53,890 nt of DNA, from NCBI GenBank assembly GCA_003254885.1, contig QANT01006154.1, positions 1 through 53,890 on the forward strand. The letters are read 5' to 3'. The DNA comes from Purshia tridentata. Lineage: Eukaryota > Streptophyta > Magnoliopsida > Rosales > Rosaceae. How positions within the stretch are numbered: position 1 is the stretch's first letter; the number at the start of each line of letters is the position of its first letter. The notes under the pieces are model-generated. The model was given only the letters and a program-made list of their open reading frames with translations, was not told the origin of the DNA and did not search any database. The position numbers and the translations under genes were made by a program. Positions 33,858 to 45,288 of the stretch are shown in pieces.

Positions 33858-35013
33858 TCAATCCCGAAGACCAAGTTCAAGCTCAAGCTCATCATCCTCT
33901 TCAAACAATTTCAAAAGACGGGCATACTGCTCTTCTCGTTTCTTCTTTTGCCACAGCTTGAAAAGGAAAAAGGATAACAACACAACTACTACAAGTCCAA
34001 AGAATATGATGACCAATGTAGACCCAGTGCTGCTTTTGGAAGTAGCATGAGTCTCATCCTTTGTATCATTTTTTAAACTCGATGAATCATCAGAAAAGCC
34101 TGAGAAAAAGGCCAAAAAGATAAAGATCTCGTCTAGTTAAAATGAGAAAAAATTATTCACATCATATCATCAGAAAGGCATCATATATCTTTATTTCTTC
34201 ATATCACCTCCTTCCGTCAGTTAAAGGCACATTACTATGAGAGGTAATGATCTAGTCTACTATGAGGTCTGCTTTTATGACTTGTAGTAATAGCACATTT
34301 AAAAAAACAAAAAAAAAAATTGGTTTGTAGCCACCAAAGCAAGCCTTGACTGTGGATGTTGCAAAATATTTAATTCTCATTTTCCAGATATTTGCAAGCC
34401 ACTCTCAATCAAAGATTTCTGTTAAGATTGCAAATACTATTAATTCAAAATCCAGCTATAGTATTTGGATACCACAAAATCAGATAACCCAGATACACCA
34501 TACACTTCGAGTTGAAACACATTAAAGTATATATCAAGAGACTTTCCATAAATGGAACAACTATATTCTTTAAGAAAAAAATTAGTGTAAATTTTAAAAA
34601 ATCTCAAATTTTAAAACGTAAGATATTAGCAATTTAGCTTCTAGCATTTCATAAATCTTTGGTTGCTTCGGGTGGGAACAAAAAACAAAAAGAAATTCTA
34701 AACTTTCTTTTTCAGTTTTCTCAGAAACCAAACATTCAGTGATTAAAGCGGACCCAGAATGCAACTAACAAAAGAATTCAAATAGCATTATCGAAAAAAA
34801 CAAAATAATTGAAAGAGCAAAAATCAAACATGTTTTCTTTGCCAAATACAAATCCACATCAAAATTAAAGAAATAAAAATGGAATAGAATGTAAAGTTTA
34901 ATAATTTACAAACTGATAAGCGATACTGATGACCAACCTCGAATGAATTGCAGAGAAATAGTAGCCAATAATACAAGCAAACTCGAAGATCTACAACCTG
35001 AAATTTTACTCAT
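33858..35013 (-). CDS. Small single-pass membrane protein of unknown function, 2 exons
   Basis: Exons 35013-34938 and 34099-33858 give 318 nt, 105 residues. The N-terminus (MSKISGCRSSSLLVLLATIS, cleavage likely near residue 26) is a good signal peptide. A short Ser/Thr/Asp-rich segment follows, then one strongly hydrophobic span at about 53-75. After it come the basic stop-transfer sequence WQKKKREEQ and an acidic, probably cytoplasmic, tail (EEDDELELELGLRD). The predicted topology is type I. I know of no biochemical function. Its place between the KH gene and eEF1B gamma matches, from memory, Arabidopsis At1g09645. The start is the only ATG giving a signal peptide in frame with exon 2, and the donor GTTGGT is acceptable but not ideal. 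Confidence 0.8.
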
Positions 35014-36150
35014 CTCTCCAAAACTCTATGTGAAACTTTCCCTCTTTGAAGTTTTGTCTTTGGAGAGATCGCTCTTTCACAGCAACCCGGCTTGGCGTTT
35101 TGTTTTTTGTTTTTTTTTAATTTTCAAATATTTTTTGATAGATTTTATTTTCAAATCTGAATAATAACAAAAACTTTTCTCAGAAATTCAGAATAACCCA
35201 CAGGGCCACACCCACACCACATGTCTTCATATTTTTTATTCGACCACGTTTGATTCTTTGAACCTCTTAACTTTTTTTTGTTCTTAATTACAAAATACTT
35301 ACATAGTTAGACATTTAAAAAGTTGGTAGACGGTATATAAACTTCTACAATTACATACTTTTGTTAATACTTCAGTCAATTTTTCTGTTAATTGCTTACG
35401 TGGCGTAAGTGACCCTCGCATATTTGATCAGCAATATGCCACATGGACAAAGAGTAATGCCAAATATTTAGTTTCCAAATAGACTTTTTATAAGGCATGT
35501 CCCATTGAGACATCTCACACAATTAGGTGGGACCCACAATACCCATCACCGATGGCCGGCTCCTCTCTCTTTGTATTGAATAATTTATTCTGTATCATTT
35601 TTTAAATTTGTTAAATAGCCTCATTTTTGCAGGATTAAATTGCTCATACATTTGTTACATGTATTTATGCTCTGATGGCTTCCCGTGGAAGACGTACCAA
35701 TAGAAGCACTTTTTAAAAAGCTATCTTACTCGTACCTAATTGTCAAACACCAAATTTATGTCTAAATTGTATTCATTATATTTGAAAGCCAAACAGTGTT
35801 TGAAACTAAATACAAACGATGCAGATGCAACTTTAGTACCATATTCTTTCATCTTCTTCTGTGGTCCTTGCTGTTTTGTGGTTGCCCCTCCTTGCTTGTA
35901 AAGCAACTGTTGTGGCGCAAAAGTCAAAACCATAGAGAATAAGCACACATATGATGATAAGATTCTATTATTAGATATTTAACTCATTTTCCAAAATGAA
36001 ATTGCAAAAACAAGGATTACAAATCATACTAGTCACTCAAAGGCACCAAAAAGGCTAGACTCCTTTAGTCTGAAAAATGATCACATAAACAAAACTCTAA
36101 CAAGAAAAAAGGGGACAAAACTACACCCTTTCAGTAGGCAATTAGACATT
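35014..36150. other. Intergenic stretch
   Basis: It holds the promoter of the small membrane-protein gene (CT-rich leader next to 35014) and the 3' UTR of eEF1B gamma at the other end. A 70-codon open frame at 35736-35948 (-) has no recognisable relatives and is not called. Confidence 0.45.
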
Positions 36151-39098
36151 TCACTTGAAGCACTTGGCATCCAAAAGAGGCTCTTCCTCAAATGGCTCCT
36201 GGTCTTCAATCATCTGATTGACACGCTCCTTTTGGGCTTCATCTGAAAGATCAACCTTCTTCCAGTCATACAGCTCCATGTCATAGCACTCTTCCATCAC
36301 GAACTGAGGAATCTCCTGTCCCCGAAAGAGCCATAGCCCCTTCACCTTAAATGGTGGCTCTGATCCAATCACTAGCATCTTCCCAAAGGCGTACTTGCGG
36401 GCCAGATCCATCCGCTGAAGAAATCCACCGACCTTGTTCAGTGTCACAAAGGAAACAGTATTCTCATCATTGTACTTGTAATCACAGAACCAAAGAGAAT
36501 ATCCCTCAGGATCGTACATGTCCCAAAATCCTGCAGTAAACAAGAAACAAGGATGTAAGAATCTATTTGATGTTAGAAAATCCAACTGATACTTTCGACT
36601 TCTAACGTTCCAAACAGGAACAAACCCACTGCATCCAAGTCATTATATGTCAATGAATATTTCTAAGTTTTGGTAGCTTAATCCAAACAGAATTTTGCCT
36701 AAAGTACTACATGAAACAGAAATGTAATACTGAAAAACAGTTCACATGGAATATGACATGTTAACTGAAGTTGTCAAGTCTGGCTTGCGTCGATAATCAA
36801 ACAACATTACTGACTTGGGTTTCCAATTAATTAAAAATGGAAAACCACATAGAAGGGAGAGACCAAACTATTCCACCCAAATCTTAAGGGTGATGAAAAT
36901 AATCAAGCATTGAGATGATTACCTTTAATAGCAACCTCCCGGAAGTTGCTCTTTGTGTTAGAGTAAAGCCTCTTCCAGTCATCCAATATCATCTTACTTG
37001 GGGGCAGCAGATCAAGAGAATTCTTGGGTTTTGGCTTTGGTGCTTCCTCCTCTCCATCAGCACCTTCTGCTTTGGGCTTTTTTGCCTCCTTTTTGGCTTC
37101 TTTCTTCGGCTTCTCCTTGGCCTTGGGTTTAGCAGATTCTTTGGGCTGAGAAGGCTTCTTCGCAGATGGAACAGGTGGTACAGATTCAGCCTGCTTGACC
37201 TCACCCAATACCTTTTTGAAGTTTGGTTGATTGACCATGGTCCAGAAGTATCTCTCAACATGAGGGAACTCTGAAGTGAAGCTCTTAGTCATCACCTTGG
37301 TGAACCCCATAAACAAATTGCACGTCATGACAATATCAACGAGGGTTACAGAATGCCCAACTAGGTATGTGTTAGAAGCAAGATGGGTGTTCAAAGCACC
37401 TAGTGCTCTCTTTAATGCAGAAACCACAGCTTCCTCAGCCTTAAACAGAAAACACATAAAAATCAAAGTCAAAGAGAACTCTACCAAAACATTCTTGATA
37501 AGAAAAACTGAAGTCAGACAAACACCAAAGAATCATCAATGCAGTTGTAACACAATAGTCATGTCAAGCGAATTATGAACAATCTAGATTATTTAGACTG
37601 TCAATCAGGTCATTATGTTAGGGAAAGAGAAGAATGAATATACCAATAGTCATATCTGTACCCTTAAATATTCATGATCCATTTGGACCCACAGAGTAAC
37701 ATGATTAAATTTTTCTGACCATAGCACCTAAAAGAATCCCTTGCCATAGTCATTACAAAGCGCAACTTGTTTAGTGAAAAAATAATTAACATATTCCATT
37801 AACCTCTACACTGTTATCCTAAAACAAAACATAGATCTAATCTTGTTTTTAGAATGAACGATCAACTCGAATGTTGTTCAAAAAGAATAAAACAAAACAA
37901 GTGTATTTATGATGACCAGATGATGCCATGTGAACACCCCAAAAATCTCCATTACAAGATTAAGAACATACTCAATAAGAGAACCTCATGTGCACTAAAA
38001 CAGGTATTCCATGAAACTCTACAATATATGTGTCCTCTGAAGTAAGCAAAGGGTAGAGCTCCTATAGTCTCCAATTAAGCACTACATCAAGGGAGCAAAA
38101 ACTCACTTTCATGAAAGATGACAACCAAGCTCAGAGGAAAAGCAAGCTAAATTGGGAAGAAACTGAAAAGACACAATTCTACAATATGTAACTTACCGGA
38201 GGAAGGTACACGGCCCTCCCCATTCTTGGTCTCAACCAACTAATTATGTTAGTATCAATCTCCAATGATCCAAAATCAATCCATTGCTCAATATGGGCCT
38301 AAAGAAGAATATACACAAGTAAGCATACAAAGGACATGAGAATCACAAGCAGCTTATTTCAGCAGGGCAGAGGCAAAAGTAATGACAAAGAGAATAAACA
38401 ACAATTCAGGTTCAAGAAAGAAAAACAACACAGACAAAAATTGAGTTTCTTACATAATCAATCAAAGAAAAACCATACAGAGGATTGTCAGCCTTCAAGC
38501 AAGTAACTGAAGCAACACCAACATTGTTAAATTTCTAATACACCAACGAGATCTTATAAATGCGAATAGATAAACAGAACAATCTTACCATAACGTGCAA
38601 TGGCGTTACTCTCGAAGATGGGACCATCGGTTGTTTCCAACACAGGAACCTAGAAATGTATCATAGATTCTTTAAAACAGAATGCCAAACTAGTATTTTA
38701 CTTTACTATATAATAGTTACGCAAAAATGTACCTTCCCAATTGGGTTCATCTTGATAAATTCAGGAGTCTTGTTTCCAACACCCATCTCAAAGTGTGTAA
38801 GTTCGATTTTCACACCAGTTTACTCAGCAACGATAAGTGGCTTGTAAGCATTTTTGGTTGTATACCCTCCTGCATGCAAGACCTGCAGAGTGGATCACAC
38901 AGGCTATCAATAAATGAAGATCACCAAATAATTTCTGATGACATATAAATGAAAAAAACAAAAAAATATCAAAAAAATTTCCACAATTGATCAAATAAAA
39001 TGCGTAACAAGCTATATATATATCAAGTGAAAGCATAGCCATTCGTTGAATATGTTCAAATGGGATATCTAATATTTCATCAACATTACCAGAGCCAT
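36151..39098 (-). CDS. EF1G: Translation elongation factor eEF1B gamma, 7 coding exons, premature stop at codon 24
   Basis: Exons: 39098-39090, 38882-38733, 38649-38589, 38506-38454, 38298-38197, 37439-36923, 36530-36151; the sum is 1272 nt, 424 codons. eEF1B gamma is the structural subunit of the complex that reloads eEF1A with GTP. Domains: GST-like N (about 1-80: VLHAGGYTTKNAY, NKTPEFIKMNPIGK, VPVLETTDGPIFESNAIARY), GST-like C (90-215: AHIEQWIDFGSLEI, YLVGHSVTLVDIV), a Lys/Pro/Glu linker (217-265), and the conserved C-terminal EF1G domain (DDWKRLYSNTKSNFREVAIK, FWDMYDPEGYSLWF, ending LLDAKCFK). Exon 1 codes only for M-A-L. Codon 24 is TAA (38820-38822) where relatives have Tyr (AAEY-GVK). 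Everything else is intact and correctly spliced, so this is either a recent null allele, a pseudogene in the making, or a base-calling error. Confidence 0.88.
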
Positions 39099-39447
39099 GG
39101 CTTTACACTTTAGCTCTGACTTGAGATCTGAAACATGCAAAGCCAAAACCCAAATTCTATTTTCAGTTATTGACTAGGAAGCACCGATACGGATACGGCA
39201 CTGATACGCGATACGGCACCGATACGGCGATACAACAAATGTCCAAAAACCATTGCACCGATACGGCTAGGATACGTCAATTAAAATAATATATAATTAT
39301 ATATATATATATACACTAAAAAAATATAATTCAAATGAAAAATCTAATTATCTCAATAAAAATACACCATAATTCATAAAATAAGTTCCAAATAAAACAT
39401 AAAGTAAAACACTACATAAAACATTGAACCAAATAAAACACAAGTTC

Positions 39448-42400
39448 TCAATCAATTTCATTCAACATCATCATCATCACCATCATCGGTAAATAGCATG
39501 GCTCTAATTCGGGTTCATCAAGGGAAATGTTTGCAATTTCAAGCATTCTAGCATTCTCCAAGTCCATGGAATCAAATCCATCTCCTCCAACATCCCACAT
39601 ATGAGACACACCTTCATGGTAGATTGGGCTTTTCCTTGATAAAAGACGAAGGTTATAATGCACATACACCAAATCTTCTGCTCTTTGTGGTGATATTTGG
39701 TTCCTTTTCATTGAGTGTATAAAATTATATGTGCTCCAATTTCTTTCACAACACGAAGAGGAACAAGGTTGTCCAAGTAGCTTCAAAGCTATGGATCGGA
39801 GGGTTGGTGTAGAAGATCCATGGACAACCCACCATAGAGCTGGAGGTATAAAAGCTCTATCATTAATAGAATCACCACTTGAAAAATCTCCAAAGTATGC
39901 TGAAAAACAACCATACTCCATATTGAAACTTCTTCGCTCCGATTCAATACCAAAATATCTCTTGATACATTTTTTTCTTTCATTTGAGATCTCCATGTCT
40001 TTGTGGGGAGCAACACGATTGGGAGCCTCACCAAGCCATTCCTTGCTATAATACCTAAACGTAGTGGTAATTAACAAATAATAAGATTATATGAACAAAA
40101 CCAAATATAAAAAATTTACTAAGTAGTAAAGACATTAAAGATAGTTACCTAGGATTTAAAGAATGTGCCAAACAATGAAGTGGTGTACTATTATTTGTCC
40201 ATCGCTCCACTAAAATTCCCTGCACAACATCATAAAACCTTGATTATTCATAAAGTTCTCTGCCTTCTCTTTTATAAATAGCCTCTTTCACTTTCTCTAT
40301 CATAGAATCCCACCACTCATAAATCAAGTGAAGACAAGGTGTATCCGTATCGGCCTTTCTAAGCATCTCATAAATTGGAGAGGTAAAGCTAAGTATATAG
40401 TCAATGTCACTCCAAAAGTCCTCATCTAGTATATTATCCTTGATGCTTCTTGCTTTTTCCATATCATCTTCTTTATATGAATCTCATTCGTCACTAATCA
40501 CCATGTGCTCCAAGCCTTGCTTTATCTGCCTAAACCTTTTAAGCATCACTATTGTGGAGTGTTTTAGCAACTGAAAGCAACTTCAATTTGCAATGGTTAT
40601 TAAACATTGCCAATCTCATACTATGGTTCATGATAAAATGTTTTATCATGAAAGCATTTTCAGAAATCTTTTCAATCCAACCACATTGGAACATAATATC
40701 ATCATATCTTGGACTTGTAGATGGTGAGCAGATTCCCTTCAAAGCAAGATTAAGGGTATGGACAACACATGGTGTCCAAAAGATGTGTGGAAAATTGGCT
40801 TCAATGAGTAATCCAGCCGCCTTGCAAACTGGAGCATTATCAGTAATTATTTGAACCACATTTTGTGGACCAATATCCTTGATAGTCTCAATAAGCAAGT
40901 TAGAAATGTAGAACTCGTCTTTTTGAGTACCTTCACAATTTATTGCCTTTAAGAACATAGGCCCACTTTCACAAGTAGCCATAATATTAATAAGAGGTCT
41001 TCTTTGTGAATCTGACCACCCATCACTGCATATACTAACACCCTTCTCGGTCCATGTTCTCTTAATTGGTTCTAACAACTTCTCAATATTGGCCTTCTCT
41101 TTTTGGAGAAGTGTAGTTCGCAATCTATTGTAACCTGGAGGGACATAACCTAGAATTGGGTTGGAACAAGCACGAGTGTATGAACGCACATAATGAGGGT
41201 TCCTTGCAAAGTGAAATGATAAACCACCCGTGTAAAACATTCTTGCAATGTCACCATCCAATTCATCTCTAGCAGCCATGTTGAAGGCTTTCTCAATAGC
41301 TCCACTCATTCCCTTCCTCTTCTTTGGTGCTTCAACATCTTCATATATTGAATTCATTCGCATATATTGCATAGTACCACTAGAAGAAGATGCTTTGGGT
41401 AAAGGAACATGTCTAGGTAAAGATTGTTGCACCTTTCTTTTAGCCTCTTCTACTACTCTTTGCAACTCCGGCAAATGTGGTGTTGATTTCTTGCATTTAC
41501 TAACTCCTTTTCCCGAAATTTGTAATAGATGACTATACACTCTAGAGTACGATCCGGTAAAATTAACTCCACAAAAATTGCATGTAAACATAGTATTTCC
41601 TCCGGCATTCCCCATTTTCTCAATTTTTTTGACATACTTCCATAATGGAGCACGATCATTCACTTCAATTTCATCAACCTCATTAGAATTTGAAATTGAA
41701 ATAATTTCCTGGATAAATGAATTACTAACTAAGAAACCATTTTAAAAAATTAACATAAATATAATAAGCATAATCATATGATGATATTACTAAATTAATT
41801 GAAACTTTAATACATAGAAATTATTTGAAACCCATATCAATTAATTGAAACCCTTATAAAAAACTATTATTAAATCTTTAATTAATTAAAACCCAACCCA
41901 ATGCCAATTAATTAAACCCCAAAATTAGTTATTTGAAGCCCAAATGCCATTGCCCAATTCACCCGAACAAAAAAATCAGTCCAAAAAAAAGTATTAATCA
42001 CCATATATATCTACCCCTAATATACCCAAATACCCATTGCCCAATTCACCCGAACAAAAAAATCAGCCCAAAAAAAGGTATTAATCACCATATATATATC
42101 TACCCCTAATATACCCAAATACCCAAACAAGTAACTAATAAAGGAAAAAAGGAATTAGAAAGCAGAAGGCAGTGCATAACAGGGTCCAAAAATCAGAGAA
42201 GGCAGCGCATAACAGGTTCCAAAAATCAGAGAAGGCAGCCGCACAACACAAGAAGAAAGCAGAGAAGGCAACGGCAGAGAAACTTACCTCAGCCTGCAAT
42301 GGTGATGACGATCCTCGACGCAGCTGTGAGTTCATTCTTCTCCTTCAATCTTCTTCTCTTTCTCTTCTTCTTTCAGATCTATCTCTTATTTTCTTAATTT

Positions 42401-42637
42401 TCTGTTCTTTATGCTCTAGTTTATGAAAAGCCCCAATCTTAGTAGTCCCTTAGGTCTGTTGATCAGATGGAGAGAGAGATGTTTTTGTTAATTTCACAAT
42501 TTACCAGCGCATAACAGGGTCCAAAAATCAGAGAAGGCAGCCACACAACACAAGAAGAAAGCAGAGAAGGCAACGGCAGAGAAACTTACCTCAGCCTGCA
42601 ATGGTGATGACGATCCTCGACGCAGCTGTGAGTTCAT
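39448..42637 (-). pseudogene. hAT-family transposase, broken
   Basis: Minus-strand pieces in order: a possible short first exon (MNSQLRRGSSSPLQAE, duplicated at 42637-42590 and 42335-42288, ending in donor GTAAGT); main exon from 41708 with a BED zinc finger (FTCNFCGVNFTGSYSRVYSH, later C), a DUF659-like core (CSDGWSDSQRRPLINIMA, IITDNAPVCKAAG) to about 40539; a central piece 40535-40190; and, after an intron from about 40149 to 40078, the C-terminal part 40077-39448 with the hAT dimerisation region (LWWVVHGSSTPTLRSIALKL, CCERNWSTYNFIHS). A frameshift near 40540-40565, a TGA at 40484-40486 where the family usually has Trp, and a TAA near 40244 inactivate it. Most other sequence is well preserved, suggesting fairly recent loss. 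Confidence 0.85.
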
Positions 42638-42808
42638 TCTTCTCCTTCAATCTTCTTCTCTTTCTCTTCTTCTTTCAGATCTATCTCTTATTTTCTTAAT
42701 TTTCTGTTCTTTATGCTCTAGTTTATGAAAAGCCCCAATCTTAGTAGTCCCTTAGGTCTGTTGATCAGATGTAGAGAGAGATGTTTTTGTTAATTTCACA
42801 ATTTACCC
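42205..42808. repeat. 302-bp near-perfect tandem duplication inside the hAT element
   Basis: Units 42205-42506 and 42507-42808 are almost identical: a few substitutions, for example GGTTCC versus GGGTCC and GATGG versus GATGT. Each unit holds the candidate transposase first exon with its ATG, the GTAAGT donor and ~170 bp upstream of it. A third, partial copy of the first ~33 bp of the unit precedes it at about 42174-42204. Confidence 0.95.
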
Positions 42809-43084
42809 ATATATATGTTATATTTCAAATTGGATCCTGTTTAATTCAAAATAATTGAAAAATGCCCCATGTCGTATCTTGACTGTATCTTGACCGTATC
42901 GGTGGTGTATCCATGGAGTATCCGAGCCGTATCCGAAAGTCAACAAGTTCAAAAGTCAACAGATACGGCATTTGGAGTATCCGATACATATGGTGCCGTA
43001 TCGGTGCCATATCGGTGCATTTGAGGTATCGGATACTGCATACCCAGCTGAAGTGAAGTATCCGTGCTTCCTAGGTTACGTACA

Positions 43085-43295
43085 TGAAAAATGGATATTA
43101 ATTGTCGGTGGGTTTTGAAAGAAAAACCAAAAAGCAGTCAGCAACCAAGATAATCGGGCAGAGAGAGAGAGAGAGAGGATTGGGAAGAAGTGGCCGGGGG
43201 GATGGATCAGTGTGGAGGAAGAAATGGTGATGATAGAGGAAGGGGAAGAATGGTGAATGGTGGCTATGGTGATCTGAGAATTATTTATTTATAAT
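43085..43295 (-). promoter_or_regulatory. Probable eEF1B gamma core promoter and first non-coding exon
   Basis: On the minus strand a TATAAATA box lies at 43293-43286. It is followed by an ATG-free, C/T-rich leader containing a CT microsatellite (about 43179-43162). Next to the eEF1B gamma start codon an acceptor TGCATGTTTCAG ends at 39128, leaving 29 nt of leader before the ATG. A leader intron joining the two would contain the whole hAT element. Donor candidates are GTACGT at 43083 and GTTGCT at 43145; neither is proven, and the first would leave a very short ancestral intron (~54 nt). Confidence 0.45.
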
Positions 43296-45288
43296 TGAGA
43301 GTTTTGTAAATTTATAAGAAAGGTTAGGATAAGTATTTATTAAAAATAATGTAATAAATGAATAATGATATATATTTAACTGCAAAAACATTTTTATTAA
43401 CGTGAAATGTCATGTCATTGAGGTACAAATGTAAGGTACAAAATTGAAACACCCTAGCATTATCCTATATACAAGAGGTGGCAACTATTGGTTTAGAGTC
43501 TAGCTCTCAACTAGCCCCCGTTGTTGTGGAAATTCAAGTTCTAAAAGCACAAAAATTTAATAGAATGGTAAAATGCAAAAGCAAATTGACCAAAAGGAGC
43601 AAGCTGCAGCTTGGAGGGCAAAATTTCAAAACACTACATAGATCAAAAAATTTTAAGAATGCGAGAAAGTGAAGAAGGAGTGACATGATGTGTTAAAAAG
43701 GGAACAACCAAGGTCTAGACAAAAAGACCACAAACACACCTATAAACTAGAAAATTATAAATTCATGTGTGAAGATTGATTTTATTAAACAAGGACAGAA
43801 ATGTAATTTAATGGTGGTATAGTCTAAGAACAATAAACTGGCTAACATGTTTAGTATACAGAGAATTTTGAGTTTTATTCAAAATTTGAGAGTTAAACTT
43901 TAAACCACAAATAATGAACAAAAATTTAAAATAAATAAGTAAAAATGCAATCATAAAATTATGAGTCATTTAGATATTAGCCCATTAAATTATATCTTTT
44001 CAAAATTATGAGTTAAAATCATGCTCCACATAGGACATTAATTTCCTACTATTTACAAATTAATGCGCCATTATGAATGCTTGTTTTTAAATTATGTCAT
44101 TCACTAGATGTTATTCTCTCATCAGACAAAAAAAAAAAAATCCATAAACTTAATGGATTCACTCAAACACTTAATCTAAGACACCTTTATTGTGTGATAT
44201 ATATCTTCATATAGGAGCTTCATACATATGGTTCCAAAAACCCAAAAAAAAGATCAAATATTGATCAATCCAACACCATTAAAGAAAGGGAAATACTTGA
44301 GGACCCTATTGTCCTGAGGTTTTACATGGTCCTAACAAAATTCTAAATGCATAACCAAACACTCTACTATATATCTTACCCATCTACTCAACCCAGCAGC
44401 CCCATCACCTTCGATCATTTTCACAGTTACATTACATCCAATATTTCGTCTGCTTTGGATTCACTTTTTTCATTTTTTTATGAACTTCATGCTAAAGCAT
44501 TTGTGATTTATTAATTTATAATTGAAATAAGTCCCAGAGGCTACAGATCTGATCTATTGAAATTTAGGATTCCTTTCAAAGTCCATTGCGTGGCTGCCAC
44601 CACATCATGGATTTAAAATTTGGTCTAGATTTCATATAAAACTGACAAATAAATGGATATTCTTAACAGACTTTTTGTTTTTTTGGTCTAGATATTCTTA
44701 ACAGACTTACTTCACATACAAAAAAATAAAAAACATTATTTACAAGTTCATCTATAAGTGTGAAGCAATTGGAAGGAATATGATGCTGAAGCTCAAAGCC
44801 AGCAAAGTAGAACTTCCCTGGTTCTTCTCCATCAAGCTCACAAATGCATTGTTGTTAGTTCGAAACTTTTAACTACAATTATTGTTTGTTAGTTCACACT
44901 TTATCATGTATGAAAATTTGCTCTGATTCATTTAAAACTCACAAAGAAATGGATATTCTTAATAGACTTAACATATAAAAAATACAAGTATTTACAAGCT
45001 CATCTCTAACTATAAGTATGATGCTGAATATATCAACAAAATCTATTAGGTCAAGGATAAAAAGTTAAAAAATAATATATGCACATTCAAGGCTTGTAAT
45101 TTCTTTTCTATATACTAACGGAGAATCACGATACGAAGTAAAATGGCATCAGGAACTACTACATATCAGCCGAAAAATAATCATCTCCCTCCACCTCGAT
45201 CTTTCTGCATCACTACCTACCCCCAGCATGCTTGGATGGATATTGAACAGTACTGGATGCCACTGCATAGGAAGGAGAGTGAATCCTT
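43296..45288. other. Intergenic stretch with a diverged direct repeat
   Basis: No gene is recognised. Two related segments (about 44629-44765 and 44910-45020) share AAATGGATATTCTTAA-AGACTT and a TTTACAAG-TCATCT block in the same order, an old direct duplication. The part nearest 45288 should be the 3' UTR of the kinase gene. Confidence 0.45.

Larger units (their letters stand above)
39173..43074 (-). mobile_element. hAT transposon (~3.9 kb) with decayed transposase
   Basis: The ends are an 11-bp perfect inverted repeat, CTAGGAAGCAC (from 39174) and its inverse (to 43074), extending imperfectly. Both subterminal regions carry many GATACGG / CCGTATC repeats (39185-39265 and 42870-43055), as expected of transposase-binding arrays. 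The interior encodes a BED-finger hAT transposase on the minus strand. The flanking octamers GTTATTGA and GTTACGTA match at only 5 of 8 positions, so the target duplication has decayed or the boundary is slightly off. It lies ~75 bp upstream of the eEF1B gamma start codon. Confidence 0.85.

Noticed and set aside
35736..35948. 70-codon open frame on the minus strand containing QGGATTKQQGPQKKMKEYG
   Set aside because: No family resemblance, no convincing start context or flanking exons, and it lies in intergenic DNA beside the eEF1B gamma 3' UTR.
42172..42426. Ala/Lys-rich plus-strand frame inside the hAT element
   Set aside because: It arises from the short tandem repeat and overlaps the duplicated first exon of the minus-strand transposase.
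43478..43672. 64-codon open frame on the plus strand
   Set aside because: Low-complexity, Lys/Gln/Ser-rich, no recognisable domain, no promoter or splice context.
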